Shown here in pieces: positions 42,091 to 54,100 of a DNA stretch of 64,000 bases (its first letter is position 1; every line of letters starts with the position of its first letter). This DNA is from Taenia hydatigena. Its lineage: Eukaryota > Platyhelminthes > Cestoda > Cyclophyllidea > Taeniidae. The notes beneath the pieces were generated by a model. The model saw only the letters and a list, made by a program, of their open reading frames with translations, searched no databases and was not told the origin of the DNA. The stretch is taken from positions 7,600,519 to 7,664,518 of the forward strand of contig JADWOT020000006.1 in assembly GCA_036345935.2 (NCBI GenBank), written 5' to 3'. The translations under genes and the position numbers were made by a program.

Positions 42091-45000
42091 CTGGCGCCGA
42101 CCTGTCGAAAACTTTTTACAAGAGAATAAAAACGAGGCCATCTTGGTTATTCGAACCAGTAAACCAAAGCACTACATGATTCGGCTGTGTAAGAGTTTGT
42201 TGAACTCGGTCAGAAGGCGCTTTCATAAAACTAGGATGATTATTGCATCCGCTGAGCAGATCAAGCGTCAAGTCACTACACTTAAAGTAAGGAGGTGGTA
42301 AAATGTTTGTCTAACACTTGTCGACTTTCTCAACAAGTGTGGTCTCCTAGCTAGTGAAATACCTACGCCTTTTAGCGACAAAAAAATCATAAAAATTAAG
42401 TACAGCAAAGTAAATAAACATGGATTAGGTGTCTACTGTGTGTGGTCAATTGAGCGTAATAACCATAGAAAACTCGACTCACCGAGCTGTGCACCTCAAA
42501 ATAGCAACAAATAGTGCTAGTAAGGCACTATTTGATTCATTACGTTAGAATGAAGTTGAGCAATGCTAACACAAACCCAACCTTTCAGAGTCTTCGGTAA
42601 AAGGCACGATTTAAGGATTAAAAGCATTTCCAATAATTACACACAAGTTTTCACCATTTTTGAGCTCTGTGAAGCTACTTTTAAACTTAAACCGGAAAAG
42701 CTTATGTTTGCACATCTTTTATTAGAACTAAACTCACAAAAGAGGAAATTCTGAAAATTCTTATGTATTTCTTTGCACTAGGAAAAATCCTTGAGATGCT
42801 ATGCGAATCTTTTTTAACTAGGATGAAGGCTCATTCACCTATCCCCAGCATAATCAAAAACAAAAACGAATTCGCACAAGTTAACCGAAAAAATTTAAAG
42901 TTTGTCACTGACAAAGGGAGTGTGTTTAGCCCACGCGACGTTTGATGAGGCGTGTCAGTAGCTTCTTCTTCTTTGCTGCACTCACTGCGGACTGAAGACC
43001 ACAGATTTTGGGAGGAATGGATGCAACTTGATGCAGACAATTTGCTCTTTTTCGCTTACGCGCGGCGATGCACCACTCGTTGGAAAGCAAAGCAGACTTC
43101 TGTGCTTCAATGTGGGGATAATAATTCTCTCCTCCTTCGCATACTTCCGTTAAGCATTTTCGATCTTGCCTATTAATAAACCATGCATGCATTTTTAAAA
43201 ATTACATTACTTTTTTCTGACTGTAGTTGGTGTTCGACATTAAAAATAATGGTAATCTTTTTAGCTAAATGAAATGCGCTATTTGAAATCCGAGAGGACG
43301 ATAGGATTGGGGTCAGCTAGTCCACTAGTTTAATACTCTAATTGGACTAAGCAAGGAGGAATTTTGTACCACATTTTATTAAAACTTGCGCACATTTCTA
43401 CAAAGCTGGAAGCAAAATTACTCTATTTGTATAAGTCAAAAAACGCTTCATTGAATTCACACTTTTCCCTTGTAATTCCTTTGCTTTAAAGATTAAGATT
43501 ACGTTGGCTGAGTCATTTAGTTTTTAAATGACCATAAGAACCTTTGTGGTTGGCTTGAGAAGCACTTGCGTTTCCTTAAATAAGCTAAAAAGCGGAAGGA
43601 AGGAGCATGGTAACTTTAAAAAAACGAGTGTCTGTTACTGCTATCTAAATTTTCGGCTGATAGAATTAAAGTGAATCGAGAAAGTGGTTTATTGCCTTTC
43701 GAAATTAGACTCACTTTGGTGACTTTTGGGCTCTCTAAAAATCCACTCTATGGGAAAAAGTAAATCGCTTGGAAATTGGATGGATGCAGCTCACACACAG
43801 AGTCGACACACAGTGTTACCAATTGTGCTCACTTTTACCTCCGAGCCGTCAGTTTTGTGTGGAAGGACCAATGAAGACCCAGAGAAAGAAGAAGGGGCTC
43901 CACAGAATGCGGGATAGACGGCACCCTTCAATTTTTCCTACAGATGAGATGTTTTACAAGTTTGAGGTGTGTGATCGTACGTTCCGTTCATTTTGATTAA
44001 TTTTATCCAATCTGGCGATGGTTAAAGAATTTTTATCGCCTTGATTCAAGTTTCAGTAGACAGATAAGTCAGGCCCGTTATCGTCCGTATTTAGCAGGGG
44101 ATCAATTCCGGGCAAGCAATTCTGTCTTTAGTCTGCCAAACACGGGGAGAGCATAATCACCTGGGAATGCGGTAGAATATATCTTAGCTGTGTGAAACGA
44201 ATTGCTTAGGGATAACTAGTGACATGCTCGTTCCCCCGATGAACATTGCAATAAAACAAGGGACAAAGAACAGCTGGGTTTTTACAAGGCGATAGAATTG
44301 AGGAATAAATTGAGGGTCCCTCAAGCCTATTGGCTGCTAACTGGCTATGCATGTGGGTGGGACCCATTTTCTTAGCTTCCACGAATTTCCGGTTGATGTA
44401 GGGGAAAAAGAATAGTTAAGTAGCAAAACGTATCTCTTTACTAATGGCATCCTCCATTGCATAGCATTTCATCCTAACTAAATTATTTGAACTGCCTGTT
44501 ACGAGAAAGGGATTTGACCATGATGACTTTTCGACGGGTTCCGAGTCGTAGTGTTGGTACAGCAGTCTTCGATTTAGCCAAAACACTAAAATCGTAAATG
44601 AGCATTATGGACTATAAAAATAAATATGTAATTTGGCATTTTTGAGACAAAAAAATGTCCAAGTTTTGGTTCCTTAAGAGGTGCAAATTCATCGTTCTTT
44701 AATTACGCATAAAATTGTTAAACACAGATGGATTTAATATTTTTTCGGAGCCAAAAGAGGTTTCAACGGGTCAAAGACACTTTAAAATGACCGTCAGAGG
44801 AAGGCAGTACTAATTAAAGCATCGAAAAGTTGTCAAAGTATGCTAACCACCAAGCAACATTGCTTAACAGGTTGGCGACGGCTCCTCTTTCCCCTTACCA
44901 CATCCCCATTTGTCACGTGAATGTCCATTCGTTAATGCAGACTTCCTTAAAATATATCAATCCTTGCTACAATGCACGAAAAAGCAGGCGAATTGGGATT

Positions 45001-45304
45001 CGGAAGGCTTTTGGATAGCCTTGTTATTACATTACCTTAATAAGTGTGACCGCAAATTTCACAGTGAGCTTTCTTAACCACTAGAAATTGAAATACATTT
45101 TACAGGTAAATAAATCAAAAGTGCGTCTTGAATACACGAAGAAATTACCACGAGCTGACTAATTGAATGCTTCCAAATAGGAGTAGTAATTCAATGGCGT
45201 GTTTTAATGAAATGCTGATCCATATCTTTATGAAAGACTTAGACAAATTCTACCAGCACATGGATAAACAATGCAAATGCGCATTTTCTAAAAGCAAAAT
45301 GAAT

Positions 45305-45333
45305 TTGTCTTGTCATTTACAATGACAAGACAA
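45305..45333. repeat. Perfect 13-bp palindrome with 3-nt loop
   Basis: TTGTCTTGTCATT-TAC-AATGACAAGACAA. The two arms are exact reverse complements. It sits alone in the gene desert with no T-run and no adjacent coding sequence. Confidence 0.75.
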
Positions 45334-48300
45334 TGTGCCATGAAGCCGAGAAATGAAGTCAGGGAAGCGAGACGGTGTTAGTGAGGAAGAAACTTTAGTC
45401 ATTGAGAAGGGATCATGGGAGTTAATTTGTCTTGGAGGCACGCTGAACACTATAATTGTGGTGGCACAGGCATGCCAAAATTTTATGATGACAGATGACA
45501 AGCCTAGGTTTTGACTTACCGGTTACTTTAAAATGCAAAGCCGTCACACGAGAGGGACGAATGACGCGACGACTTTCGGAAAGTACACATATTTTTGGCA
45601 TTCAAACAGCTTACTTTTCGAAAAAAGGTTTTATAATGCGGTCTCAAAGTGCTAATAGGGGCTAAAAACGTTTAATTTATCGCGTAAAATGATGTAAAAA
45701 TTCATACGGTTAATTATGAAAATAGATTTGGTTTGGAAATAATATCCTCCGTGACCTCACAATCACTCTTAGGGGTGACTGCATTTTATAAACTTTATTT
45801 TCAACATTTATGTAAGCATGCATTCCGTACTACGATGTTTTTCTAATCAAAATAAGGAACCGTTCGGCGACATTTCGACAGTTTTTAAAAAAGTGGGTGC
45901 ATGTGACCCTAATATAGACATTTACCCAGTGCAATTATAAGTAATTGAATGCTGAATGATATTGAAAATGAATAAAGGGAAACGTTAGGTAGTTTTTAAG
46001 AGCGATAAATAGAAGAGACACATTAGTTAAAAATTGACAAACTCTTTAAATAGAAATCATTGCGTTAAGTAGACACAATACACCATGAGCATTTTCTGAG
46101 ACTTGTTGCTACCTTAAGGTTTGTCCGGTAATTTAAGGCTAGTCCAATCCGAACGACAACTTTTAATTTAGCTTTTAATTAGCATTGTGAAATTGCCATC
46201 CTCCGAACTGCAATCGGTGTTGGGTTGTACTTTTAAGACCAATAATGGCTTCCAGTCCGGTAACCCTGTGGTCTGCTCTTGTCTAGTCCAGTCCAGACAT
46301 CGACAGGCACCGGTGATGGTAGTAAGCTCGTGCGTAGTTGCGTACGGGAAGAAATAATGTATGTTCATCAAAGAAACGCTTTATCAGCCGGTACGACACA
46401 CTGGTAGCCAGGGTTGCCTGCGTGTTTTCACGGATCTCGAGCACTGCTGTGTTGGTAGCATCAACCGCTCTCTACTCACTTGGAAGTTCAACAATTTAAA
46501 TGGATGCCGTAAAACCTTCAAAAGACGACCCTATGCCTGTCCAAAATGATCTCAACCAGTCCATCCGTATGTCATTCAGTTCAATGAACTTTCAGATACA
46601 TGCATTATTTATGGTGGAATTGAGTGAGAGATCATAGGCATTAGCGAACATGTGGCACTTTTAATTGTGCCCACTGAGTACCACGGCAACTCTCCTCTTC
46701 GTGTCATTTTAGAAGAATTGGATTTGCAACACTGAGCCGGAAGGGCGCTTTGCCATGAGAGTCCAGGACCTTCTAGATCGTACTGTTATGGGTGGCGTAA
46801 ACAGAACGCGTAATTTTACGTAGGATTCAAGATGGGTATCAAATCAGTGGAGGTATGTGGATTTATTATTGATGAGAGACGATGAAGGTTATCCTATGTT
46901 AGTTCTGCTGTACAGGCAGGTCGAGATCGATGCAGAAGGATTGGATGTAATCAAACGTATGTACACCAGGCAGTTCCTGGTGTAGTGAAGAGAAGAAATG
47001 GCCAAAACAAGCATTACCTCACTACTCATTCGTTGTGCCCTTAATGTTGACTAATTGTGCATCGAACTCCCGACAAAATACTCCGAAGTACACCCATTGC
47101 TTGCTTGAAATGATATTCCATAAAACCCTCTGGTTCATCAGCTAACACTCTGAGTGGACAGTTGTTTTAGCATAAGTACTGATTCGAGTCCTAAATCATA
47201 ATTTAGAAAGTATATTTCATCGTGTTTATAAACTAATATGCTGCGAAAATGTATAAATTTTTTTATTGGATGGTCAACCAGGAGTCTAGGAGATTAATGT
47301 TAATGAATTTCTTTGTTGGCATTGTAGTTTTTTTAGAAAAAAACAATGATGTGATTAGGTTCTACTTAACGCTATAATTCCCTTGATGACTTCAATGCCT
47401 CATCTTGCCTGACAGAAAAAATTGTTTACTCTTTTAGGAATGTCGATTTCTGGCGGAAAATTCTGATGAGCCCTGTCCTGCACACTTAACTCTTCTGTGG
47501 GTGAATTTAAGTTCATTCATCTACCTTCAAAAGAGCGCCTAATGAGGCGATGCGGTTTTCCATTCCGTCCTTTCGTGTAAGGAGGGCGCGAACGGGACGG
47601 CGTGGATGTGGGAGAGAGCGGTGATAATGACAGGCCTTGTGTGTCACTCCTCTCGACTGACTCATTCATTGTCAATGTGAATGTAGTGGGAGAATGCTGC
47701 AAATAAATCTGGTCTAACTCCAACTCGCTGTGTATGCAATTATGGAACTAAAAAGGGGGGGATCGAATTAGACGACTTAGGGTCTCTAGTAGAGCAACGA
47801 CTACTTTACTTGTCACACCACATGAAATTGTTGGATTGCAATAATCTACTGAATGGGTCAATGAGTGAATTGACATCGTTAGAGTTTTCAGTAGATGGGT
47901 GTTTGCTACAACTGTTTATTTCAATATCTAGAGTCTCCAATCTCCCTCAATTCAACATTCACATTGGTGCCTGTGTTGACAATGCCACTCGTTTGGAAGG
48001 TAACTCCGAGCATCTCAGCTTAAATGCATGGAGGTTGTAAAATTAGCCTGAAGATCAAATAACGCTGGGAACCGTTTACTTTTGAGCGTTCAGTAAAATA
48101 GCAATAAAGCTGAATCTCTGCTTAGTTTTTAGCTCATCAAAACGCGGTTTACTGCCATAGACAGCATTAATTTTTTATCATTAATAACACATTTCCTTTC
48201 CCACCGCATCATGGGTTGTGGATGTACTTTTTATTTCTCAAACTTAATGACCTCATGCGTACATGTGATTTGATTTGCTGCTGAAAATGTGGCATGTAGT

Positions 48301-49245
48301 CCTCAAATCAGGGCTCATTCGCCTATTTGGGAGGTAAGCAGCTGGAGTGCCATTCCTGCACTCCAGGTCGGAGGCGATGCTAAAACAAAGTGTGGAATGA
48401 ACTGCAAATGAAAGGGTAGCTTTGACGTCAGGTCTTCGCCTTCTTGTGCACCATCAATCCCGGCAGAATGTGATTTGAAATTGCAAAGCCTTTATTAGGT
48501 TATCGTATATAAAATTTACGCAAGTTATGTCTCCGACATAAGGGGCAATCACAGCTGATACTCAAATACTTGCCACAATTTTGCTATTTAAAGGTTATAG
48601 TGGTGATAGAGAAACTAAATGCACACCATTTTTTCACCTCACCGTCAGAAGGTGCCCTTGACCTTACTATCTTCAGAATGCAACAGGTTCGGAAAGAGCT
48701 CAAATTCTTTAACCATTTGTGCTTTGTGAATATTTATCAAAGAGGGAAGAAATTCCTCACTACAGAGCAAAGAGAAATTTTATGTGCGCGGTGCACCAAT
48801 CCTTGAGTGACACATCATCGACATCAAGTTACTTAAATTACTTCTTTATGACATGCTCCACCACTGCTATGCACGTTTCAAGGGAAGCTGCGCAAGTCTT
48901 GCACATAAGTTTAAATCTGTAAAGTGGACTAGCTGTACTTGCCGCCATTGGGATCAACCGATATTTGGGGATGTGAGGGACCAATTCCATTAAAGAGCAC
49001 TATGGAGCACAATAAAGAGTTTGGGGAATTAGCGCATTTCTCTCCTCATAGCAATGTATGTGAGCGAACTCATGCAATTTACAAGCCTCTGCATGTCAAA
49101 GCCGGTCATTGCAATTAGAATCGCATGGGCCTTTCGGTCACCCCTTGAATTGACCATCTTTCGATGTCCAAGCGCAGTTGAAATTTAGTTTTTTTGAAGC
49201 CAAATGACCAAAACAGCAAAAAACAAAAAAAATAAGTAGAGACGG

Positions 49246-49504
49246 TGTAATACTTGTGCTCTTAAAATGCGCTTTGTTGGCCAGAGGCGGGAGGACAATT
49301 TTAACCTGGTCGTAGAGCAGCGTGGTCCCTTTCCAGGGGCCGACACATCCCGTCCTAGACTGTCCGACATTGCTACTCTATATCATCCTTCAGCATGGAT
49401 TAAAGATGTCTAGAAGTAATCGGCCATCTCACAGTAAGGGTGGAAGAAGGGAAGAGGAGGAAAAGGAAGAACCGTCTACAGACAGCACTAAAGAAAATTT
49501 CTAA
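49246..49504 (+). mobile_element. Retroelement-like fragment, copy 2, with short basic/acidic ORF
   Basis: Copy 2 of the family at 25089-25377, with identical spacing from the TG(C/T)AATACTT start to the TGGT-GAG site (61 nt) and on to the ATG (99 nt). The ORF (49406-49504, 32 codons) starts MSRSNRPSHSKGGRREEE. It shares the MS-R/K, P-S/T and KG-R-E pattern with copy 1 and then stops. No later retroelement domain is seen. Confidence 0.45.
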
Positions 49505-51027
49505 CCTACGATATCGTGAAAACTAGAGAAGCTCAATGCCATCAAGATAGTCCTTCTTCTTGGACTGAACATGGGTTTGCTGATACCCATCCATTAACTT
49601 ACCGACTTGACTCTGTCACGTAAACTTTATAGCGAAATTCAAGCATCTCACTGCTAAGCAAACATCTTTCCGCGCTTGCATAATATGCCACGCTTTGAGA
49701 GCGATTTGACTGATCGACTTGTCACGATCCATCTGGAAGGATCAAACAAAAGAAAATTCAATAGTTCTAGTCGCCGTTTAAAAACTATCATTTTTAAATT
49801 TTCAATCTGATACATCACTCAGATTTGGCTCATTGCTCCTCTTTCTCCATGTGATTTATCCACTATCGAGGAAGACTTAAATTGTTTTTACAATCATGAT
49901 AATAGTTAAGCTCATTTAGAGTTTCTTTTCTTGTACACTTCCTTTTCTGAATTATAGCTAAATCGTGTGCGAGCAGAATGAGCACTCGTTTACGCGCTCA
50001 TGAGCATTTTTCCAAACACGGATACAAAAGGAGTCTCTACTTCGTAGAGGGTAAAATAAGTGAACGCAAGACGTCCTTTGCTAAAACGGCAGGGAAGTTC
50101 CACAAGCATAATTTCTGGTGTGAAAAAAACGAGCTGTCTACACCATTCCATCGGGCAGTGCAGACATGTACATTTATCTCCCTAATGGTGCGTCAAGAAG
50201 GTAAAAAAGAGTCCTGTGCTCTCAGCGACGTTGCTCTCAAAATAATTACCTGTCACTTCCTCAAGACTCCGATCATTGCAAAAACTACTTTACACGACTC
50301 TTACATGCACAATTACCCGACTGCTTCGTTGCTGGGTGCTGCACGATTTCCAGTAATTTCAGTTTGTTTCATAACTATGGTGACACTTTTGGTACGGGAT
50401 TTTTGCACATCCTTCATTAAAAGCTATATTTGCTATGATTTCTTTAGTGGGTACAGCCTGATATTGCCCGGGAAGAGCTACAACTAAACCTTGACCATTA
50501 GTCAACCCGCAAATTACTGAGAAGCCTTAAATTTACCACTCCTTCTTTCATTCTGCTAACAATTGAATATTATTCCCCAAAAGTTATTCCAAAAGCTCAA
50601 ATTTACTCACTATCTCAAAGTTTTGGTACTCTTCCCCCATTTCCAATCAAAGTACCCATTTAAGTACTTCGTCTTTTGCTTGGCCACAAAACTCTTTATG
50701 AAAGGGAACTTTAAATGTTGCACTCCTTGGGGATGGACGTTGATTAAAGCGAGATAATTTTAAAGCGGACAGGAGTGAAATCTCGAGCACCTCAAAACTA
50801 CAATAAAAATCACGCCTACAATTTGGTGGTAATTTTTAGCAACTTAGCAAGGGATGGAAAAGAGACCATTTAATAAACAACCTGGTTTGACAAAATCAAA
50901 ATGGATTTCGGAGGTTCCGCGAACTCAACCGAAATTGTAGATTTGCTTAAATAAATGTAACCATTTTAACAGACACGATGTAATCGTTTTCTAATTTATT
51001 CTACACATGGATTATGAAAAACAACAA
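49505..51027. other. Intergenic DNA downstream of the protocadherin gene
   Basis: It contains a 169-codon plus-strand ORF (49978-50487), the longest frame outside the three genes. Its start is basic and its C-terminal third hydrophobic, but it has no recognised domain, start context or splice partner. I leave it unassigned. Confidence 0.4.
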
Positions 51028-51033
51028 TTTATT
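51028..51033 (-). terminator. Polyadenylation signal of the protocadherin gene
   Basis: TTTATT on the plus strand is AATAAA on the minus strand, 73 nt after the protocadherin stop codon. Confidence 0.55.
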
Positions 51034-51105
51034 TCAAGTATATGTACATTTCAGAAGCACTTGTCTCACTATCCGAGGAGAAAAAGGGTGAAGTGTAAGC
51101 TAGCA

Positions 51106-54100
51106 CTAGGAGATTGGATAGTTTTGCCAGAGAGAGGAATAGCCACCCCTGGAGAATGTATTGCATCCAGTCTGGAGTGAGGCAAAGAGGTAATTACTGC
51201 CAGCCGATCCGTCTATGGGGGTTCCGTCTGGAGTTACCTGAGTGACCACCTCGTTTTGTCCAAACGGCTTCATGCACCAACTTGAGTGACTTGGAGTGGG
51301 AACAGTATACTTCAGGCTGTCCGTCGCCAAAGCATTGTCGATTAAAGGGGCTGCTTGTGTAAATACCATATTCAAAGCGGGTGGTGAATACATAGCGGTT
51401 GAATGTTCTTTCATCACACCATCAATCTGTCGTTGGCTATGGCTTTGGTGACCGCTTTTGGCCCTTGAGCGTAAAAGAATCTTGATCATACAGACACAAC
51501 TGATGAGGAGAATTAAAACTATTAGCACAGCTACGCTGATCATGATCACAGTAGTATGAGTTAATCGGCTTTTTGATTTGGTCAAGGCTGTGACATTGTT
51601 GGCTCGCCCCGTGGAGGACGATTTACTCAAATGTACCGCATCAAGAAGTGGATTTCTGGGACTGATGTATACAAAAAAGTTCCATGCAACTTTGGTGGGA
51701 CTTTGACCCATGTCGTAGAGAAGAATCTTGACTGCATAGACGCCAGGAGCTGGACCCCTATGACGCCAGGCTGTGGTAAGTTCTCCAGTCGTCTGATCCA
51801 GTTGGAAGTAGCGGGAACCGTTGGTGTCATGTTGTAGAGCATATATCACTGTCCCATTCTCACCCTTGTCAGGATCGTAAGAGCGCAGAACACACACCTT
51901 TGAACCATACGGGGAGTTAGTATACACCTGAGGATGGTATCCAATAGTGGTATCAAGCTGAGGGAACCTCAATACAGGGACGTTATCATTTTCATCAAGA
52001 ACAAGTACCTGAACACTCTTGTAAGTTATTCTTTGTGGGTTCCCTGAATCTGTAGCTACAAAGTGAATAGTGTAGCTTTCAATATCTTCTCGATCTAGCG
52101 GTTTTTTTGTCACCAATAAACCTGTAATATCTTTCATTCCTCTCACTTTTCCGCGGGATGAAAAAGAGTTTCTAGCACTTCCACTCTCGCTTATAGTGTC
52201 AAAAGCGTTGCGGACTTGCTGGGTATTATTCGCTGAGAGTTCCAGGCGGATTTCAGCGTTTGAATTAATATCTGCGTCAATACATCTCACCCTGCCAACC
52301 ACCACACCAGCTGGAAGATTTTCAGTCACACTCAGAGAATCTGAAACCTGAATAGAGGGACTGTTGTCATTAATATCCATAAGACGGATGCGTAGCTTCA
52401 CTGAGGTCGAAAGACCACCTCCATCTTCTGCAGCGACGTAGGCCTCAATTTCCTCATTCATCTCACGATCTAGACATTCACTATTCTTTACAGTGACCAC
52501 TCCTGTAGTACTGTCAATGTTGAAGATCTCCTGAATGCTGCAACGACCGCTATTGCTACTCACAAGGGAGTAAGTCAGGCGAGCGTGAATTCCGGCATCA
52601 GCATCGCTGGCAGTAACTTGAACTACCTTCTTTCCTTTTGGAGAGTGTTCCGGTATTTTGGCAAGGAATTCTGTGACTCCAAACTCAGGGTAGTGGTCGT
52701 TAGCGTCTCCAATGGCAACGGTGATGGGTAGAATACATTCTCGTGTGTTGAAAGAGTCCCCGCTATCGGAACAGATGATCTCCACGCTGGCGGATCGTGC
52801 CTCTTCGTAGTCGAAAATGCCCTCCGTAAAGACGAAGTAGGCATTGGTGGTGACTTCTTGTAGACGAAGGGATGCGGAGCCCACTCCTTTTGCACGGTTC
52901 GGAGCTGGTCGACAGATCACCTTAAGGTGCACAATAGAGAGATTAACTAACAACGCCTGCTCCGCGGTGGTTTAAGAAATAGCAAGTCGTTTTTAAATGA
53001 AACGCTTTTGTTTAATTTTGGAGTAGCCATGAATCAAGGCCATAGTGATAGGAGAACTGGTGGAGATCCTGCCTATTTCAAGTGATGGTAAAGCTCATTT
53101 GACATAATCTTTGTAATGCCAATAGATAGTTCTTAAATGCTAGAAAAGTTGTTATAATTCTTTTTGGAAAACGGAATAAAATGAAGGCAACACAAGTTCC
53201 TATTTATGTACCAATAATTGTATCCTCGTTGCTTGGGATGATGCCGCTCTCTTTTTCGGTCAGTGAGACATCGTCTTGACAAAAGTATGCCCTTGGATGA
53301 CGCAATGCCCCCTCTGGGAAATCTGGGCCCAAGACGAACAAATAAAATTGTGTAGCCTGGGGTTACGTGAATGGACCACCGGTTCGAGTTCCACACTCTA
53401 ATGACCTAGCACTTGTTAAAGGCACTTTATTCACAGTACATAAAAATGTACGCTAGCATTTGGACAGTTGGATTTGAAGTAAGATTTCCTGATCTGCATG
53501 AAACAGCACACACGAATGCTGAAATTAATATGACATTTCTTTTGCCCCTGAACTACCAAGTCTCATAGAATCCCACCTCAAAAAATCAAATTTCGCACTT
53601 ATATGAACATCTTTTGATAAAAAACTAATTTGGTGAATTTACAATTTGGCAGTTCTCTGGAGTCTTTAGGGGGTTTCAATCCAAGCTTCAGAAAACACTA
53701 CACCAAAAGATTAGTTGTTAATGCAGCTACTATGAAGAATCTCACTTGCATGTTAACAATGATACTTTCTGCAGAAATTCAGATACCATGGCATCCACCG
53801 GTGGATACCTGGTTACCAAGTTCGAGCTAAGATCGAAGTCCAAATTTCCAAGGCAAATACCCGACCCCACCCATGTCTCAAAAATAAAATTTATCATTTT
53901 GTTAACCCTATCGGCCGTGAAGCAGAACGGCATTCCGAAAATAAGACACATTCGACCTGATGAACTTACAATTAGGGTTAATTAAGCGTTCAACAGCGAT
54001 GTTTACAAACTTGAATTTTTCTACATCACTTTAGATACTCACTAGTGATTCAGTGAAATGACGTTACTGACCACACACTAACAAGTGGGACTTGTTCCCT

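Larger units (their letters stand above)
30203..49245. other. 19-kb intergenic desert
   Basis: I scanned this stretch without finding a gene. Frames at 30235-30507 (hydrophobic), 36640-36876, 40321-40013 (minus) and 40104-40403 (plus) are open but carry no recognised domain and no convincing splice partners. Listed separately are two AGCGGAAGT motifs, palindromes at 37888-37912 and 45305-45333, and a G/A- and C/T-rich block at 41761-42090. A CCACC/GCC triplet-rich patch lies at about 38168-38240. Confidence 0.5.

Noticed and set aside
52623..52895. 90-codon minus-strand frame inside the last protocadherin exon
   Set aside because: It is a shadow frame of the cadherin coding sequence.
53352..53392. 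TAGCCTGGGGTT followed by GGTTCGAGTTCC, resembling tRNA A and B boxes
   Set aside because: The boxes are too close for a tRNA, and no acceptor or anticodon stem can be drawn.
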